Shown: positions 11,919 to 24,032 of the stretch, in pieces
Layout of the letters: the number at the start of each line of letters is the position of its first letter
How positions within the stretch are numbered: the stretch's first letter is position 1
Translations under genes and position numbers: made by a program
The notes under the pieces: generated by a model
What the model saw: the letters and a program-made list of their open reading frames with translations, nothing else
What the model was told of the DNA's origin: nothing
Databases searched by the model: none
Source of the DNA: Lanius collurio
Taxonomy: Eukaryota > Chordata > Aves > Passeriformes > Laniidae
Direction: 5' to 3'
Assembly (NCBI GenBank): GCA_020086605.1
Contig: JACBWW010000028.1
Span: 10,532,885 to 10,596,884, forward strand
DNA length: 64,000 nucleotides

Positions 11919-14900
11919 GATACTGCATTAACCCTAAAGACCATAGTCAGTTTTGTGAGAGCTTCCTGAAACTCCTAATGCATGTAATAAATAAAAATCT
12001 GTTTTCTTTACAGATATTCAAATACAAATAGTTTCATATCAATATTGTCAGGCAAAAGTTTATTAAAAGCAACACTTAGGAATTGCTAGAGCTACAATAA
12101 TTACTTTTCTTGGGTTCATATATATTGACACTGAAGATCCATATGCTGTTATGAAAAATATCTCTTAATATGAGTACAGAGTACAGTTCTCAGTTCTTGT
12201 GCAGGATTGGAGAAGCTTTGAAAATGGACACGTATGGTCAGAGTAAGACCACCTTTAAAAGAGTCTTCCAAAAATAATGAAAGAATTTCCCAGCTGTTTA
12301 CTTTAGGATATAAAGGTCATTTCACAATTGTTTGTTTCAAAGTAAACTTTCCAGAGAGAAGGGAGGAGGGCAGAGGAGAAAAGTAGATTGTTTAATAGAT
12401 GCTCTTGTTCTCACCACTTCATATTAGTGAAAGGGAAACTTTTTAAAAGACTTTATTAGGTTAGATCTTTTGTTAAATATGAGGAATCTGTGGTCTGTAA
12501 TATTGGTTGATCCTTTTTTCTGCTTATGAGGCAGGAGAATTCCTCGGTTGATTAACTTATGACTTTGTTTCCAGCTTTATAAAACAAAAGGATAATTTTT
12601 TTTTTATAATCCGTAGCAGTGTTGGGAAATTTCAAACTAGTGTAAGGTCAGAGCTAAATATTTACTCTATGTGGAGATGTTCAGGTCTTGCTTTGACAAC
12701 CTGAGAAAGATCTCAATGTATTTGGCTAGAGATAATATTTCCTGTTTTGTTCAAAACCTCGGACTCCCCTTTAAAAAAAAAAAAAGCAAAAGAATATCTC
12801 AGTAAATTACATAAAAATATGCATATCACACTCATGAATGATAACCTGCTTGAAATATAGTAGAAAATGTTACGTATATTAAAATGATAAGTTCAGAGTA
12901 ATATATAACTTGAGACACTGGCAAGCTGTCCTTCAGCCTAATTTGGCTTCCAGTTGTGGTTCAGGCTTTGAGATGAAGATATTTACTTTGAGTAATTGTC
13001 ATAAAGACCCAGAAAAAGATATAATGTAGTGTCATTGCTCAGCAATTTATCTTTGAACCTCTCCAGAATAATGCATCATTTACAATGATCTATTTGGAAT
13101 GTTTTTTCTATCACTTTTTTTTTTTTCAAAATGCTTCAAACAAAAATTTCTTTATTATCTGAATTAGAATCCCTTCTGCCAAACAATTATAAACCTTGTT
13201 TTGAAAATAAAATAACAGAATGAAAATTAATATGTCTGGTCCACTTTCTGTGTTTGCTGCAACTGTTGTGTTAAGTTCAGAGAGAGTGGAAGAATGCCAT
13301 ATATATCAGTATATACTTATGCATGTAGCCAAGAATTCATTCGTAATGTAAGTGAAATCATAACAATCTAATTAAAGTGTCATCAGGATTTTTTCTGCAC
13401 TGTGTGGTTTAAATTAGGGTTATAAATATCTAATTCTTCACAGATCCACCCTTTGTTGCTGCTGTTTAAAAATATGGCTGTACCTCCCAAAGATACACAA
13501 AAGTAAAACATAGCCATAGACACCAGGTTTACTAACAAGTTTTCTGTCACAGCTAAAACAAATAACAACAAAGCTGACTGCAGGTCAAGAAAATTACTGG
13601 CAGAGTAAGCCCAAGATGTGTCCTTTCTTAGGCCTCTCAGATTTGCTGCAAAGGTTATGGCCTGTTGCTGGCAGCAGCAGTGCTTTATTACTGGGTTGTC
13701 AATTAAAATTCCAGTAGAGAGTATGTGGGTTTGCTGACTGTAGACTGTGATGCGATTCAGCAAAACCAGGATTCTGACTTTGTTACAGTAAGCACTAAAT
13801 TTACCTTTGCTCTACCATTGGCTAATTTATCCTGCTACAAATGTATGTAGTTCAGAATGTGTACTGACATGCTTCCAGATTAAAGATTAAATTTGCAAAA
13901 GATTCAGCCATTGAATTAGGAACTTGTATTGGCAATGGTTGGATTTAAATGCCATTTGGTATTGCAACTGATTTCCAAAGAAAAAGAAGCAGCACAATGC
14001 ATGTATCTGGTGCCTGGTCAAGAAAATGTTCCTTATTTTACATCTTGATAGAGTCTTACCTATCTAGATATAAACCAGTGAAAGTGTCAGTAGTTTGTAC
14101 TGTAAAATGACTTTGACAATTACTAGGAAGATATCCATATAATGTCCTCTTTATAATTTCATGGCCCAAATATTTAACCAGAACTATCTAAAAAGTAAGA
14201 GATTTTGTTCTCAGGAAAATCCAAAATAATTTTCTCAGCAGTAATATGCAACTTCCCATACTGAGTCCCAAATTAGGCATTCAAGATCAGAGGAAAAAGA
14301 AGCTTAAGTATCAGGGAATGGGCCACAGGTACAGAGACGACTTAGGATCTGTGTAGAAGGCTTATTTAAAAACTGTGCATTCTTCTTTGTAGTGCCTGAT
14401 AATATAGTTTTGAGTGATAGCTGAACTTATATTTGTGAGCTGCATATCTTGCAGGAAATGTTACTGGCAAATGAACGATCTATCCACAAAAAAAGAAATA
14501 TATTCCACCTTGTATAAAGGAAATGACAGAAAAAAACCCCTCCATCAGAAGTCCATTTATTCTTGCAAAGAACTTAACCAGAGAGCAAAACATCTGAAAA
14601 AGTTCTCCCTATCAGATTGCATAGCAGTGACACTGGCAGTGAGACCTTCTTCACTTTCATTGTTGGGAGAAAGTTAGATTATAGTACTCGACAACTAAGG
14701 ATTTTCATCAAGACAGGATTTCTCCTCCGTTAGCAACACCATTTTTCCTGGATGACAAAAGCAGACTAAGAGTTTGGAGATAGTAATATTTTGACAATGA
14801 CAGATGTTTGAGTAGACCTGCCCAAAGAAAGGTGGAGCTCTTATACATGAGGTGCATAGGAGAATTTGGCATAATAGACAAATGTTTAAATGATTGCCTA

Positions 14901-16199
14901 AAGTGTCTCAGTTCCACACTCAGCATTTTCTTCTATGGACCTTTATTGGGAGGCCATCTGGCCAAATTTTTGTCTAATTTAATCTGATATTCAAGAGGCA
15001 CCACTGTCAATCACTCCTGCCTGCATCAACCTCATTTTCCTGTTGAAATGAACTTTAATTTGCATGGAAGATTGTGACTGAACTAGTCTTGATCTGAGCC
15101 TCTAACTTCATAAGAAGAGTGTTCAAAATTCAGTTCATAGGAATGCAACATTTTTAAAATTCTTATGATATTCTGAAGCCAATTATTAACAATCAAGTAG
15201 TCTAAGAAGCTTGAAAGAGTTACTTTTACTGATCTTTATTTAGTATTGTAAATAGTAAAATTTCTTTTAAAGCACATCTGAAACTAAAGAACAATTAAAA
15301 ATGTGAACACAGAGGTGAGTAGAAAGGATGAAATAAAATTTAACTTGTTTTTTACCTGCATTTTTTTCCTTAAATATCGAACTTATTAATAAGAAAAGAA
15401 AAAACAACAGTACAATTGCAGTGCTGCACCATTTCCCTTGCTGATATTCTGGTCCTTATGTCCTATTTATGAGATAGGTTTAGCTAGAGTCTCATAGCAT
15501 CTTTGCTGACATGCCATACACAGACCTTATCTGTTAATAAAAATATCTAGCACCTCTTTATACTAGTTATTCTCTTGCACGGTCAAATATTTATATTCTA
15601 AAACAGTAATAGCACAAAATTCTTCTTCATGAGTTAAGATCTCAATAGCAGCATATATTTAGAAGACATTAAAACACTTAATTAGAATGGAGCAGGAGTT
15701 CCTACTATTGATACAAATAAAGTAGTGGTGTAGGAGAGAGGCAATCTTTGCAATGGGTCCAGAACAGTATATTACTAACTGCACTGAAAAACATCAATGT
15801 AACTAGAATGACAATGCAACTGTCCTTCCCAGCTGTCCTCAGTGTGATGGAAGCATGCATGACTAGTGTTTTCCAATCAGTGTTATTACTTGATACATTT
15901 ATGACACTTGATCATGCTGATTTCTGTAGCTGTATCAAGGGGACTCTCTACAAAAGGAGTTGTGTCACTGTGCAAATATAGACTGTTACTTATTTCATAT
16001 ATTTGAGTCATTTTTTGACTTCAATTGCTTCAGGAATATGTCAGCACAGGTGTCACAGCACACTCATGTTCCCTTGAAAATTAACTCCACTTGGTAATCT
16101 ATGCACTGAAATAAAATTAATCTTGAAGTCGCTGAGTTTTGTTTTAAAATTCTGTAAAACATTGACTGATAAGCATCACAGAGTAATTACAGTGCAGAA

Positions 16200-17720
16200 T
16201 TGGACTAGATCTCCTTCTTAGTATTTGATGAGGACTGGATCTCATAGGAAAATTTCATGTTCCTGAAATCTCCTGGAGTCATAGACCACAAGCAGCCCAG
16301 GAGCTTCGAGGAGGATGCCAGGGAGAGCTCCTTAACAATAAATAATAGCATGAGACAGGCCAGCTGGACTGATAGTGTTTTGGATCTCCTACTTAGGAAG
16401 GGAATAAACCTCATTAGCTATTGGCACAATGGCACCATATTGGCTATGAAACATGAGTTCAAAATCTGAAAGACAGTGAGGAAAGAAATTAACAGAGTAC
16501 CTACCCTGGACTTGAAGAGAGCAGATATTTCATTGTGTAAAAGAGCTCAAGGGAGCTGTCAGATTGAGGACAACCTCTTGCAAGCACAACAGCCCATCTT
16601 ATCCTCATGAAAGTGAGTGACATATCAGGAGACTGTTTTGACTAAACACAGAATTTCTGTCACAACTGCAGTGCAAAGAAAAAAAGCGTGCAGGATGCTG
16701 AAGCAGGAGCAGACCAAAAGGAATTTAGAAACAATCTGGGCATGCATGAATTGTGTTAAGCTCAACTAGAGCCAGAACTGGTAACAGACATCAAGAGCAA
16801 CTTGAAGGGCTTCTGTTGTTAACCTAACAGTTAAAGGATAAGAAAAGTGAATGTTTGCTCAATATGTAGGTGATGTAGAAACAGTAAATATAGATAAGAG
16901 GGAGAAAACCAATATTTTGGTACTTTGAGTCTTTCTGAGTATTTCACAAACCTTTGCACCCAGAGGGCTTTTAAGAAGGAAAGAAAGTACTCAGAGTAGG
17001 AAGATTTGAATAATGTATATCTTGAGAAATTTCTACATTTACAGGTCCTTGAGTCTAGAGGACCTGTGAAGCTCTGAAAGAGCTTGCCAAAAGTCTCTAT
17101 GAGGAATCATAGAGGTCGGAGAAAGTGTCCAGTCAGCACAGAAAGTCAAACACTACGTTATATTTGAGAATCTCAAGGTGAACAATTACAGATTTTTTTA
17201 GCAGTTACATTACTGCAGAGTTCTCTAATTGTTCCTACAAAAAATCATGGTGCAAATGACCTTTGAAGTTATTTCTGGTCATATGAAGAAGTAAATGTTT
17301 GTGAATGGCAATCTGACCAACCTCACTTAGTTTCATGTTAAGTTTACTAGATCAATGGATATTCCCTGCCTTGACTTTGGAAGGATTGATTTCACATAGC
17401 ATCCTTATAGTCACTTATAGAGGGCTGAAAAAACTGTCCAGATTATCAGACTCAAGGGTAGTGGTTAATTGTTTATATTCTACTTGAAGAAATGTCTCAG
17501 GTAGAGGTTCTTGGCATCCATTATGGGACTTTTCACGTTAATATATTTATGAATAATCTGGAAGAAGAGGTAGAGTAGGCATCCTGAAGTTAGCACATGA
17601 TATCAAGTTTCCAAGAATCAGTTGACCTGTGCAAGAGGAAATCTCCATCCACAGGGTCTGGGTGTGTTTATAAGAAAGCACTGACAGGAACCCCGTGCAG
17701 CTGGTGTAGAACAGATCAAT
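16200..17720 (+). mobile_element. Ancient CR1 LINE ORF2 body
   Basis: Scattered blocks follow the order of a CR1 ORF2 on the plus strand. First come 'ggatctcctactaggaagg'-like and 'taccctggacttgaagagagcagat' patterns (about 16380-16530). Next are a 'gacatcaagagcaacttgaagggcttct' block (16787-16815) and a 'ccttgactttggaaggattgatttcacatagcatcctta' block (17372-17407), where CR1 reverse transcriptases encode the motif-A Asp region. A 'tatatttatgaataatctggaagaagaggtagagt' block (17540-17575) follows, then 'gcacatgatatcaagttt' near 17595, at the position of the FADDTKL motif. The copy is riddled with substitutions and indels and no long frame survives. No 3' UTR or tail is seen. Confidence 0.65.
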
Positions 17721-20072
17721 ATCAGTTTCATTGGCATGATGAACTACAATGATCCTTCCAAAGCACATTATGGCCTATTACACCAAGGCTGAGCTATCAA
17801 ATCCTTCAGCTGGGAAACCTTTGCCTCAACCACTTCTCTGATGCAACACAATAAAAAAGTAGTTACTATGCTTGAATGATTATAATTGAATGAAATAATT
17901 CAATTGCTCAGGAAACAGCACAATGTCCAAAATAATTAGTCTGTGAACACTGCAGATGAACTTTGTGCTAAATTTTTTTTGGGGATCATATTTTGTCAAT
18001 ATTGAATAAAAAGTTCCTAAGCATTGAACATTTTCATTATAAATAATGATGATTATTATTAGTGCATACTGGGATTGAAATTGCCCCCCATGCTTCAGAA
18101 AATTAAAATTTCTCCTTTAAGTATTTTTCTTTCCTGTACACACCTAGTCTGTTGTCAAAGCCCTCAGAAAGACTACTTCACTACACAGCATAGGCATCTC
18201 CTGGGAGATTTACCTCAGATATTTATCTTGGTACAGGGAACCTGACAGGACCCCTTTGAATTTGAACAACATAGATCCTAAGTTGACCCTAGGATTCAGA
18301 CATTCTGAAGGCCTTCCATTCCCTTCATATCAATATTCTGAATAGTTCACCAGAACACAAATTAGAAAAAGTTGCAGTTCCACTCTACTGTCCCAATTGT
18401 ATTTAAGAGCCACTAGTGAAAAACTCTACACTTCCATGGATATTGCGTCTCATGTTTTGTGGTCCCTGATGATGCTGAAAAAGACAACCTCAACAAACAT
18501 TTCTCCACCTGAGTGGTACATACCATAAAGGAGGGTTTAATTTAAAAAAAATGCTGTTAGATTTTTAGGTGTTATTACTCAGTGAAGACAAAATAACATG
18601 GACTGTCAAAACATTGCTGTAATGAAGATGGAGTAATAAAGCACTGAGTCTCATTCTGCTCCAGATTACACCAGGAGGATTTGTTTGACATCAGCAGTAC
18701 AAAAAATTAGAGTAGAATTCAGGTGAGAGTATCCAATATCTGATTACGTAGCACTCTAATGGTGTTAAGGAATCAAATCATTGTACTGCTAGAACAGTCC
18801 CAGCCCTCTAATTTTTTCTGCATAGTGCTGATTATAATATTGTGTAGCTGACAGCTCCTACAGTATTCCATTTTCATTGTTCCATTCTGCTCAATTTATA
18901 CTAAAATTATACTGATAAAAGATAAACTGCCTTAATTTTTGTAAAAATGGTTAATTCTATTATTTTTTTCAGTAAACTCCATACAGGTTTTCAGTATTTT
19001 TTTTCATAATGCATTTATGGAACCAGGATTTTTCTTGTATCTCTCTGTACTCTTGCAAACTACTTCATGATCAAGTCAAGACAGCAAAGGTTCTCTTTTT
19101 TCTGAATGTTTCTAAGATTTTAACCACAATCCAAATGCACTCACAGCCCATGCTATCCATAATGAATTTTCCCCCGTTCTTCAGTCCTGGCTGAGAGTTT
19201 GGGCCAAAAGGTCACATGTCCTCTGCCAGTCCTGTGCCAAGCAGGCAGAAAAATGCTGCTTTTCCCTTCCTTTCCATGGTATGGACTTGTATGTAATGGT
19301 GATAACCATGAAGTATTTGTGAGATGGGGTTGTCATGGTTGCATGCTTTGAAGTAAGAGGAATTTCTCTGCCTAATGGAAGGACTTGTTTTATTGGCTGT
19401 TTTGCCTGAGTGAATGTTCTAGTCAGGAACGTTGGCAACTACCATGTGAGGTCAGTGCTCCTGGCTTCAGGAGGCCAGTGCTTTGTTCTTGACTCTGTTA
19501 CTGATCTGCTTTGATATCTCAGGCACATAATTATGCAAAATTTTCTACATTAATTTAATTTTGCATGCTTTAATTTTAATTTTTAAGTATTTAAAATGGA
19601 ATTAGTTAGGGTCTGATTATCGAAGAGATCAAGAATCCATCTCTTGAAAGATAAAGGTCAAGTAAGTCAGCTAGGGAAACAAATCATTGGCAGAGTAGTT
19701 CCTGGGTGCCTAGGCAGTTCACTTCTTGAGCTGTTCTAATTTAAAGTGTTTTGCTACCAGCAATAAGTAGTGAATGCTATCAATTTAAGGGAATTAATTT
19801 AAGTGATATTTTTCAGAATTAAAATATGCTTTAGAAATGCAGATCAAGAATAAAGGAAGAATGAACAAGAGCAGACAAAGTTTTCTGAGCTATTTTGGGA
19901 GGTAAGCACATGGCCTAACTGTGAACAGTTGCAGAAGATTACCACTAAACAATTAGGTAACAGGCAGATAATGATGTTCAGTGCAGAGATGAGTGATGTC
20001 ACTTACATACAAGCAGAACACAGCCTTACCTTTCTGGGGTGGTGATGGGTGAGAAACTGACTTTTATACATA
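17721..20072. other. AT-rich non-coding DNA, nothing recognised
   Basis: No repeat family, exon or RNA gene is recognised. The stretch is stop-dense with only chance short frames. The first 100-200 bases could still include eroded CR1 sequence from the element to the left. Confidence 0.6.
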
Positions 20073-20703
20073 TGTCTTGGTTTGAGATAAACTCGGAGGA
20101 GCATCCAAAATGAACGTCCTCTGATAGAGGGCAGGCTACAGCCACCCCTCCCCCACCAGGTTTGGAAAGAATTTTCCTCAGAGGAAAGTGAAAGGAAAAA
20201 ACCCTATTTATTTGACAGACACAGTGCACAATGAGAAAAGAATAATGCTAAATAATAAAACCTCTCATGTGGAGAGAACCGAGTAAATTCTCAAAGTCCT
20301 CTCTCTCTCTCTCTCTCCCCTCCTCTTCGGAGCTGGGTTGGCATGGGCCCCCTCCAGGCCTTGGTGGAAAACTCTCCCAGTGAGTTCTGGTGTTCTGAAC
20401 AGTTCTAAAAGAGAAGAAGCTGAAGTCCAGGGGAAGAAAAAAAAAGAGTTTAACTCTGTCTCTCTCTGAAGATACAGAGCCGAAACTGGCTGAAAAGCGG
20501 GAGAGAGTGCTTCTTCCACTCTTGCTGCCACAGAAGCACACAGAGGAGTAGTGTGACCCTGGAGCACAAACTGCTTTGAAAAGTTCATCTGGAATTTTTG
20601 TTTCTTTTTCTTGCACCCAATTTTAAAGACAGAAAGGCACAGGAATCATGTCTTGGCATAGAGTGGTGATAGGGGATACGCATCATAAACTCACCCCAAG
20701 ACA
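20073..20703 (-). mobile_element. Solo LTR, ERVL-like, with near-perfect 5-bp target duplication
   Basis: The segment begins TGTCTTGG and ends CCAAGACA, an 8-bp perfect terminal inverted repeat with TG...CA ends. The flanking five bases are acata (20068-20072) and gcata (20704-20708), a 4/5 match consistent with a 5-bp target-site duplication. Length is 631 bp. TTTATT at 20207-20212 reads AATAAA on the minus strand, which favours minus orientation, though the orientation is less sure than the ends. A CT dinucleotide run of about 20 bp lies inside (about 20300-20320). No internal retroviral sequence is next to it, so it is a solo LTR. The frames on the minus strand inside it (up to 122 residues) are chance. 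Confidence 0.75.
20300..20321. repeat. (CT)n microsatellite inside LTR
   Basis: A short run of about nine CT units sits within the ERVL-like solo LTR and then degrades into a C-rich pyrimidine stretch. Confidence 0.8.
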
Positions 20704-22929
20704 GCATAGAATTGAAATCTTTGAGAGATGACATAGAGATTTATGAAAACATTTAGTGGCATTTAAAGAAAATAGAATATTAAGTATTTTAGTAAAAGAA
20801 TCCAAACCATATACTGTATCTACATCTCTAAGATGGGATCAGTTCTGGTATCTATTTCCAAAGCACACTGAGAAAATCAAAGAGTAGTTATTTATACGGC
20901 ACAGATTCCAGAAGTAGAATGATGAAACCTTGTGGTTTCAGCTGTGGTTATGTGTGTGGGGAGAAAGTTATTTTAAATGTTTTTAAAGTCATAAATACAG
21001 TGAAGAATAAACAGAGACATGTTATCTACTTCCTCCTATAATACAAGAAATACTGGGTATAAACTGTAGCCATCACACCAAAGATTTAATCCACAAAAGA
21101 TTCCTTCACATTCTAAGTAGATGAGCTGCAAAATGTTCATTGTGAGATTTGATGTTTGCCAGAATTTTACAGTTGTTTGCAAAGCCATTGAACAAATTCA
21201 AGGAAGAAAAATACCTCAGGGGCTGCTAAACACAACCAAACACCTCTGACTCAAGATTCTAATCATAAAGACTGAGTCTGAGATTTAGAGTTTTGTTCCT
21301 CCTATTCTTGTATTATAATCATCAGAGAGGGTACTGAATTTAGTGTAACTCAGTGTCGGCCTTTTTATTTTCAGGTGAGAGGACTTGGTGCAATAGTAGG
21401 AAAAAAGGAATCAAGGCAGCATTTAGGCAGAGGAGAGAGGAAATGAGATGATATTTAGATTTGTGAATCTAAATATGGATATTCTTGTCCTGTTGCTTAT
21501 TCAGATAAGCAGACTATTGTGCATGTACCTTAAATGATGTGCTGCAGAGCCATTTGCAGGACCAAGGAGTAGTGACTTTTGCCTTTAAATCCTGCATTGT
21601 TTCAGTTTTTGTTCTTCTTGCCTCTCTTGTCTCCAGAGTATTTCAGGCCAAGTCAGACCATGAAGGTCATAAAATGAAGGACCTGTGTAGGTATAGAATT
21701 TTACAAAAGCCTTTCTGAAAACTTTCAGGGACTATCACAGCTTAGTTACAGCTGGAAATACTGAAAATGTTACACAGATGGTCTACAAAGTTTTTCAGGG
21801 TGAGCTGGCAGGCCAGCAGGCAATTTTCTCCATGATACCTACTGTGGAAAGTGTTTTATTTACTACAGCTTCTATTCCCCTGTTTTGTGCAGTTCAGTTA
21901 TGATTTCAGTACTGGCTCACTTGATTTCCCATAGAAATTATGAAAAAATCCCCTAGTAAGAACCACCAGATCAATTTAGGACTGCCAGTCTTGTCTTGAC
22001 TACTCTTATGTTAGCTACTAATTCATGTCCAAAACTGTGTGTTCCTAAGCTTATCCCTTAACACTAAAGTTATTATGTTTGCTATCTCTTTAAATGTACA
22101 TTTTTACTTGTGTATTTAAAAATGTATAATTTTTCTCTTTTTTTAAGTATTTGTTTGTTTGGTTGGTTTTTTTCTGTTTTCATTTTTTTTTTTAAGAAAG
22201 CAAGGTCATTCTCCTTTCTCTGTGTCCCTTTTTCTGACCTTCGATCTCTGTTACTCCTCCTTCTCTTTGGAAATTGAAGTGGACTGGAATTTCAGTTAGT
22301 GCACCCTCTTCTATATGGCTTTTGAATCAAATCTATGCTTTTGCCTTTATATAATGAATATAAAAATACATCTAAAATGAAATATTTATCTCACACAACT
22401 TCTAGTCACTGAAGCACTTGTATCAGAAGACATCAGGTCTGCTGCTTTTTAGTTTGACCAATCAACAAACCACCAAATACATTTTACTTTGGAGACTGTG
22501 AAAAAATAATGATCCTGCATTTCCAATGAACCCATAATCAGAAGACAGGCAAGAAAGAAAAGTAACGGGAATATTTGATATAGGAAATTTTGATGTAAAT
22601 ATTCTATGACCAATTCTTTGAGTCTAAAAATTTTCTTGAAACCATCCTGACTTTTGAGTACCATTCTCAATGATTGTAAATTTTCAAAGAATAATAGGAT
22701 TAGTACCAGAGTAATATGTATTGTCTAAGACCATAATGTTAAACAGAATATGATATTGTATTTTTCCAATAAGCCCATTCAAAGATCTAAATTTGAAAGC
22801 CATAAACATTAACTTGTACTCAAGAATCTCTTACTCAAGTGAATACACTGACATTTTATAAGCAAGATTAAATAATTAACTTTGTTCAGGAGCTGACTTC
22901 AGTCTTGCACAAAGTGAAAAAGACCATCA
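20704..22929. other. AT-rich non-coding DNA, nothing recognised
   Basis: No recognisable element. T-rich low-complexity stretches occur at about 22137-22195, including a few TTTG units. The right end may include the uncertain start of the next LTR. Confidence 0.6.
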
Positions 22930-24032
22930 TAGTAATTGATTTTATAATTTTCATGGCACCATTTTGGTATTGGCTATAAGAGGGATGGAGACTTCTGTGA
23001 GAAGCAGCTAGAAACTTCCCCCATATCCAGTGGAGCCAATAACAGCTAGCTCAAAAATGGACCCACCACTGGCTAAGGCCAAGCCCATCAACAGCATGGA
23101 ACCACCCCTGGGATAACGTACTAAATAAGGGGAGAAAAAGTTATTGCACAGAAACTACTGCAACCAGGGAAGAGAGGGGTGAGAAGAAATGTGAGAAGAG
23201 CAGCTCTGCAGACACGAAAGTCAGTGGAGCAGGAGGAGGAGGTGTCCCAGATGCCAGAGCTAAGGTTCCCCTTCATTCCGTGGTGCAGAGCAGGGTGAGT
23301 CAGCTGTGGCCCTGCTGGCCTATGGAGGTCCATGCGAGAGCAGGGATCCACATGCAGCCCATGGAAGACCCCATGCTGGAGCAGGCTCCTGGCAGGACCT
23401 ATGGCCCTGTGGAGCGAGGAGTCCATGCAGGTTTGCTGGCTGGACTTGTGACCACCCAACAGGGGATCCATTCTGGAGTGATCTGTTCCTGAGGGATTGC
23501 ACCCCACAGAAGGGACCTACTCTGGAGCAGTTTATGAAGAACTTCAGTCCACGGGAATGTCTCACACTGGAGAATTTTGTGGAGGATTGTCTCCCATGGA
23601 AGGGACTCAATGCTGGGGCAGGGGAACAGTGCAAGGAGACCTATCTGTGAGGAGGAAGGAGCAGCAGAGATAAGATGTGATGAACTGACTGCAGCCTCCA
23701 TTCCCCCATCCCCCTCTGCTGCTGGGGTGCAGGTAGAGAAAATGAGGAGTGAAGTTAAGCCTAAAAGGAGGGAGGCTGAGGAGAAGATGTTTTAAAGGTT
23801 TGGTTTTCCTTCTCATTATCCTACTTTGATTTGATTATTAGTAAATAAATTGATTTTCGCAAGTAGAGTCTAGGTTGCCCATGACAGTAACTGCTGAGTG
23901 ACCTCTCCCTGTCCTTATCCCGTGAACCTTTTGTTCTATTTTCCATTCTTTGTTCAGTTGATGAGGGGGACATATAGAATAACACTGGTGAACATTGCAG
24001 TTCATTGCATTCAGTCAGGTCAGCCTATCACA
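22930..24032 (+). mobile_element. Long solo LTR with internal tandem units (avian ERV family)
   Basis: About 1.1 kb that matches, from memory, a common bird LTR. It starts with a '...ttggtattggctataagagggatggagacttctgtgagaagc' region. A TATA-like TAAATAAGG follows at about 23122-23130. The middle has repeated 'ctggagcag'/'catggaag' units (about 23340-23630), and AATAAA is at 23844-23849. The segment then runs to TATCACA at about 24032. The left end is approximate because no clear TG boundary or target duplication could be fixed. Frames up to 128 residues on both strands reflect the GC-rich tandem units, not genes. No internal viral sequence is attached, so it is a solo LTR. Confidence 0.75.
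23320..23640. repeat. Degenerate tandem units in LTR U3/R region
   Basis: Phrases built around 'ccatggaag/ggaccca..ctggagcag' recur roughly every 60-70 bp (for example near 23370, 23415, 23470, 23525, 23565 and 23610). They are diverged copies of one unit, which is why several frames stay open across the segment. Confidence 0.55.

Larger units (their letters stand above)
10107..16199. other. AT-rich non-coding DNA, few low-complexity patches
   Basis: I recognise no mobile element or exon in this 6-kb stretch. It has an AT-rich TATCTA/TATATT patch at 11860-11918, homopolymer runs (for example A near 12772-12784 and T near 13117-13128), and a 9-bp-stem hairpin at 11387-11415. A 126-residue minus-strand frame at 13383-13763 has one hydrophobic stretch but no family signature, and I do not call it a gene. 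Confidence 0.6.

Noticed and set aside
13383..13763. 126-residue minus-strand frame with a hydrophobic stretch
   Set aside because: No family signature, and a single hydrophobic run is common in T-rich DNA read in this way.
20248..20616. Minus-strand frames of 107 and 122 residues
   Set aside because: They lie wholly inside the solo LTR at 20073-20703 and overlap each other in different frames.
23121..23816. Several frames of 70-128 residues on both strands
   Set aside because: They are products of the tandem 'ctggagcag' units of the LTR and not a protein gene.
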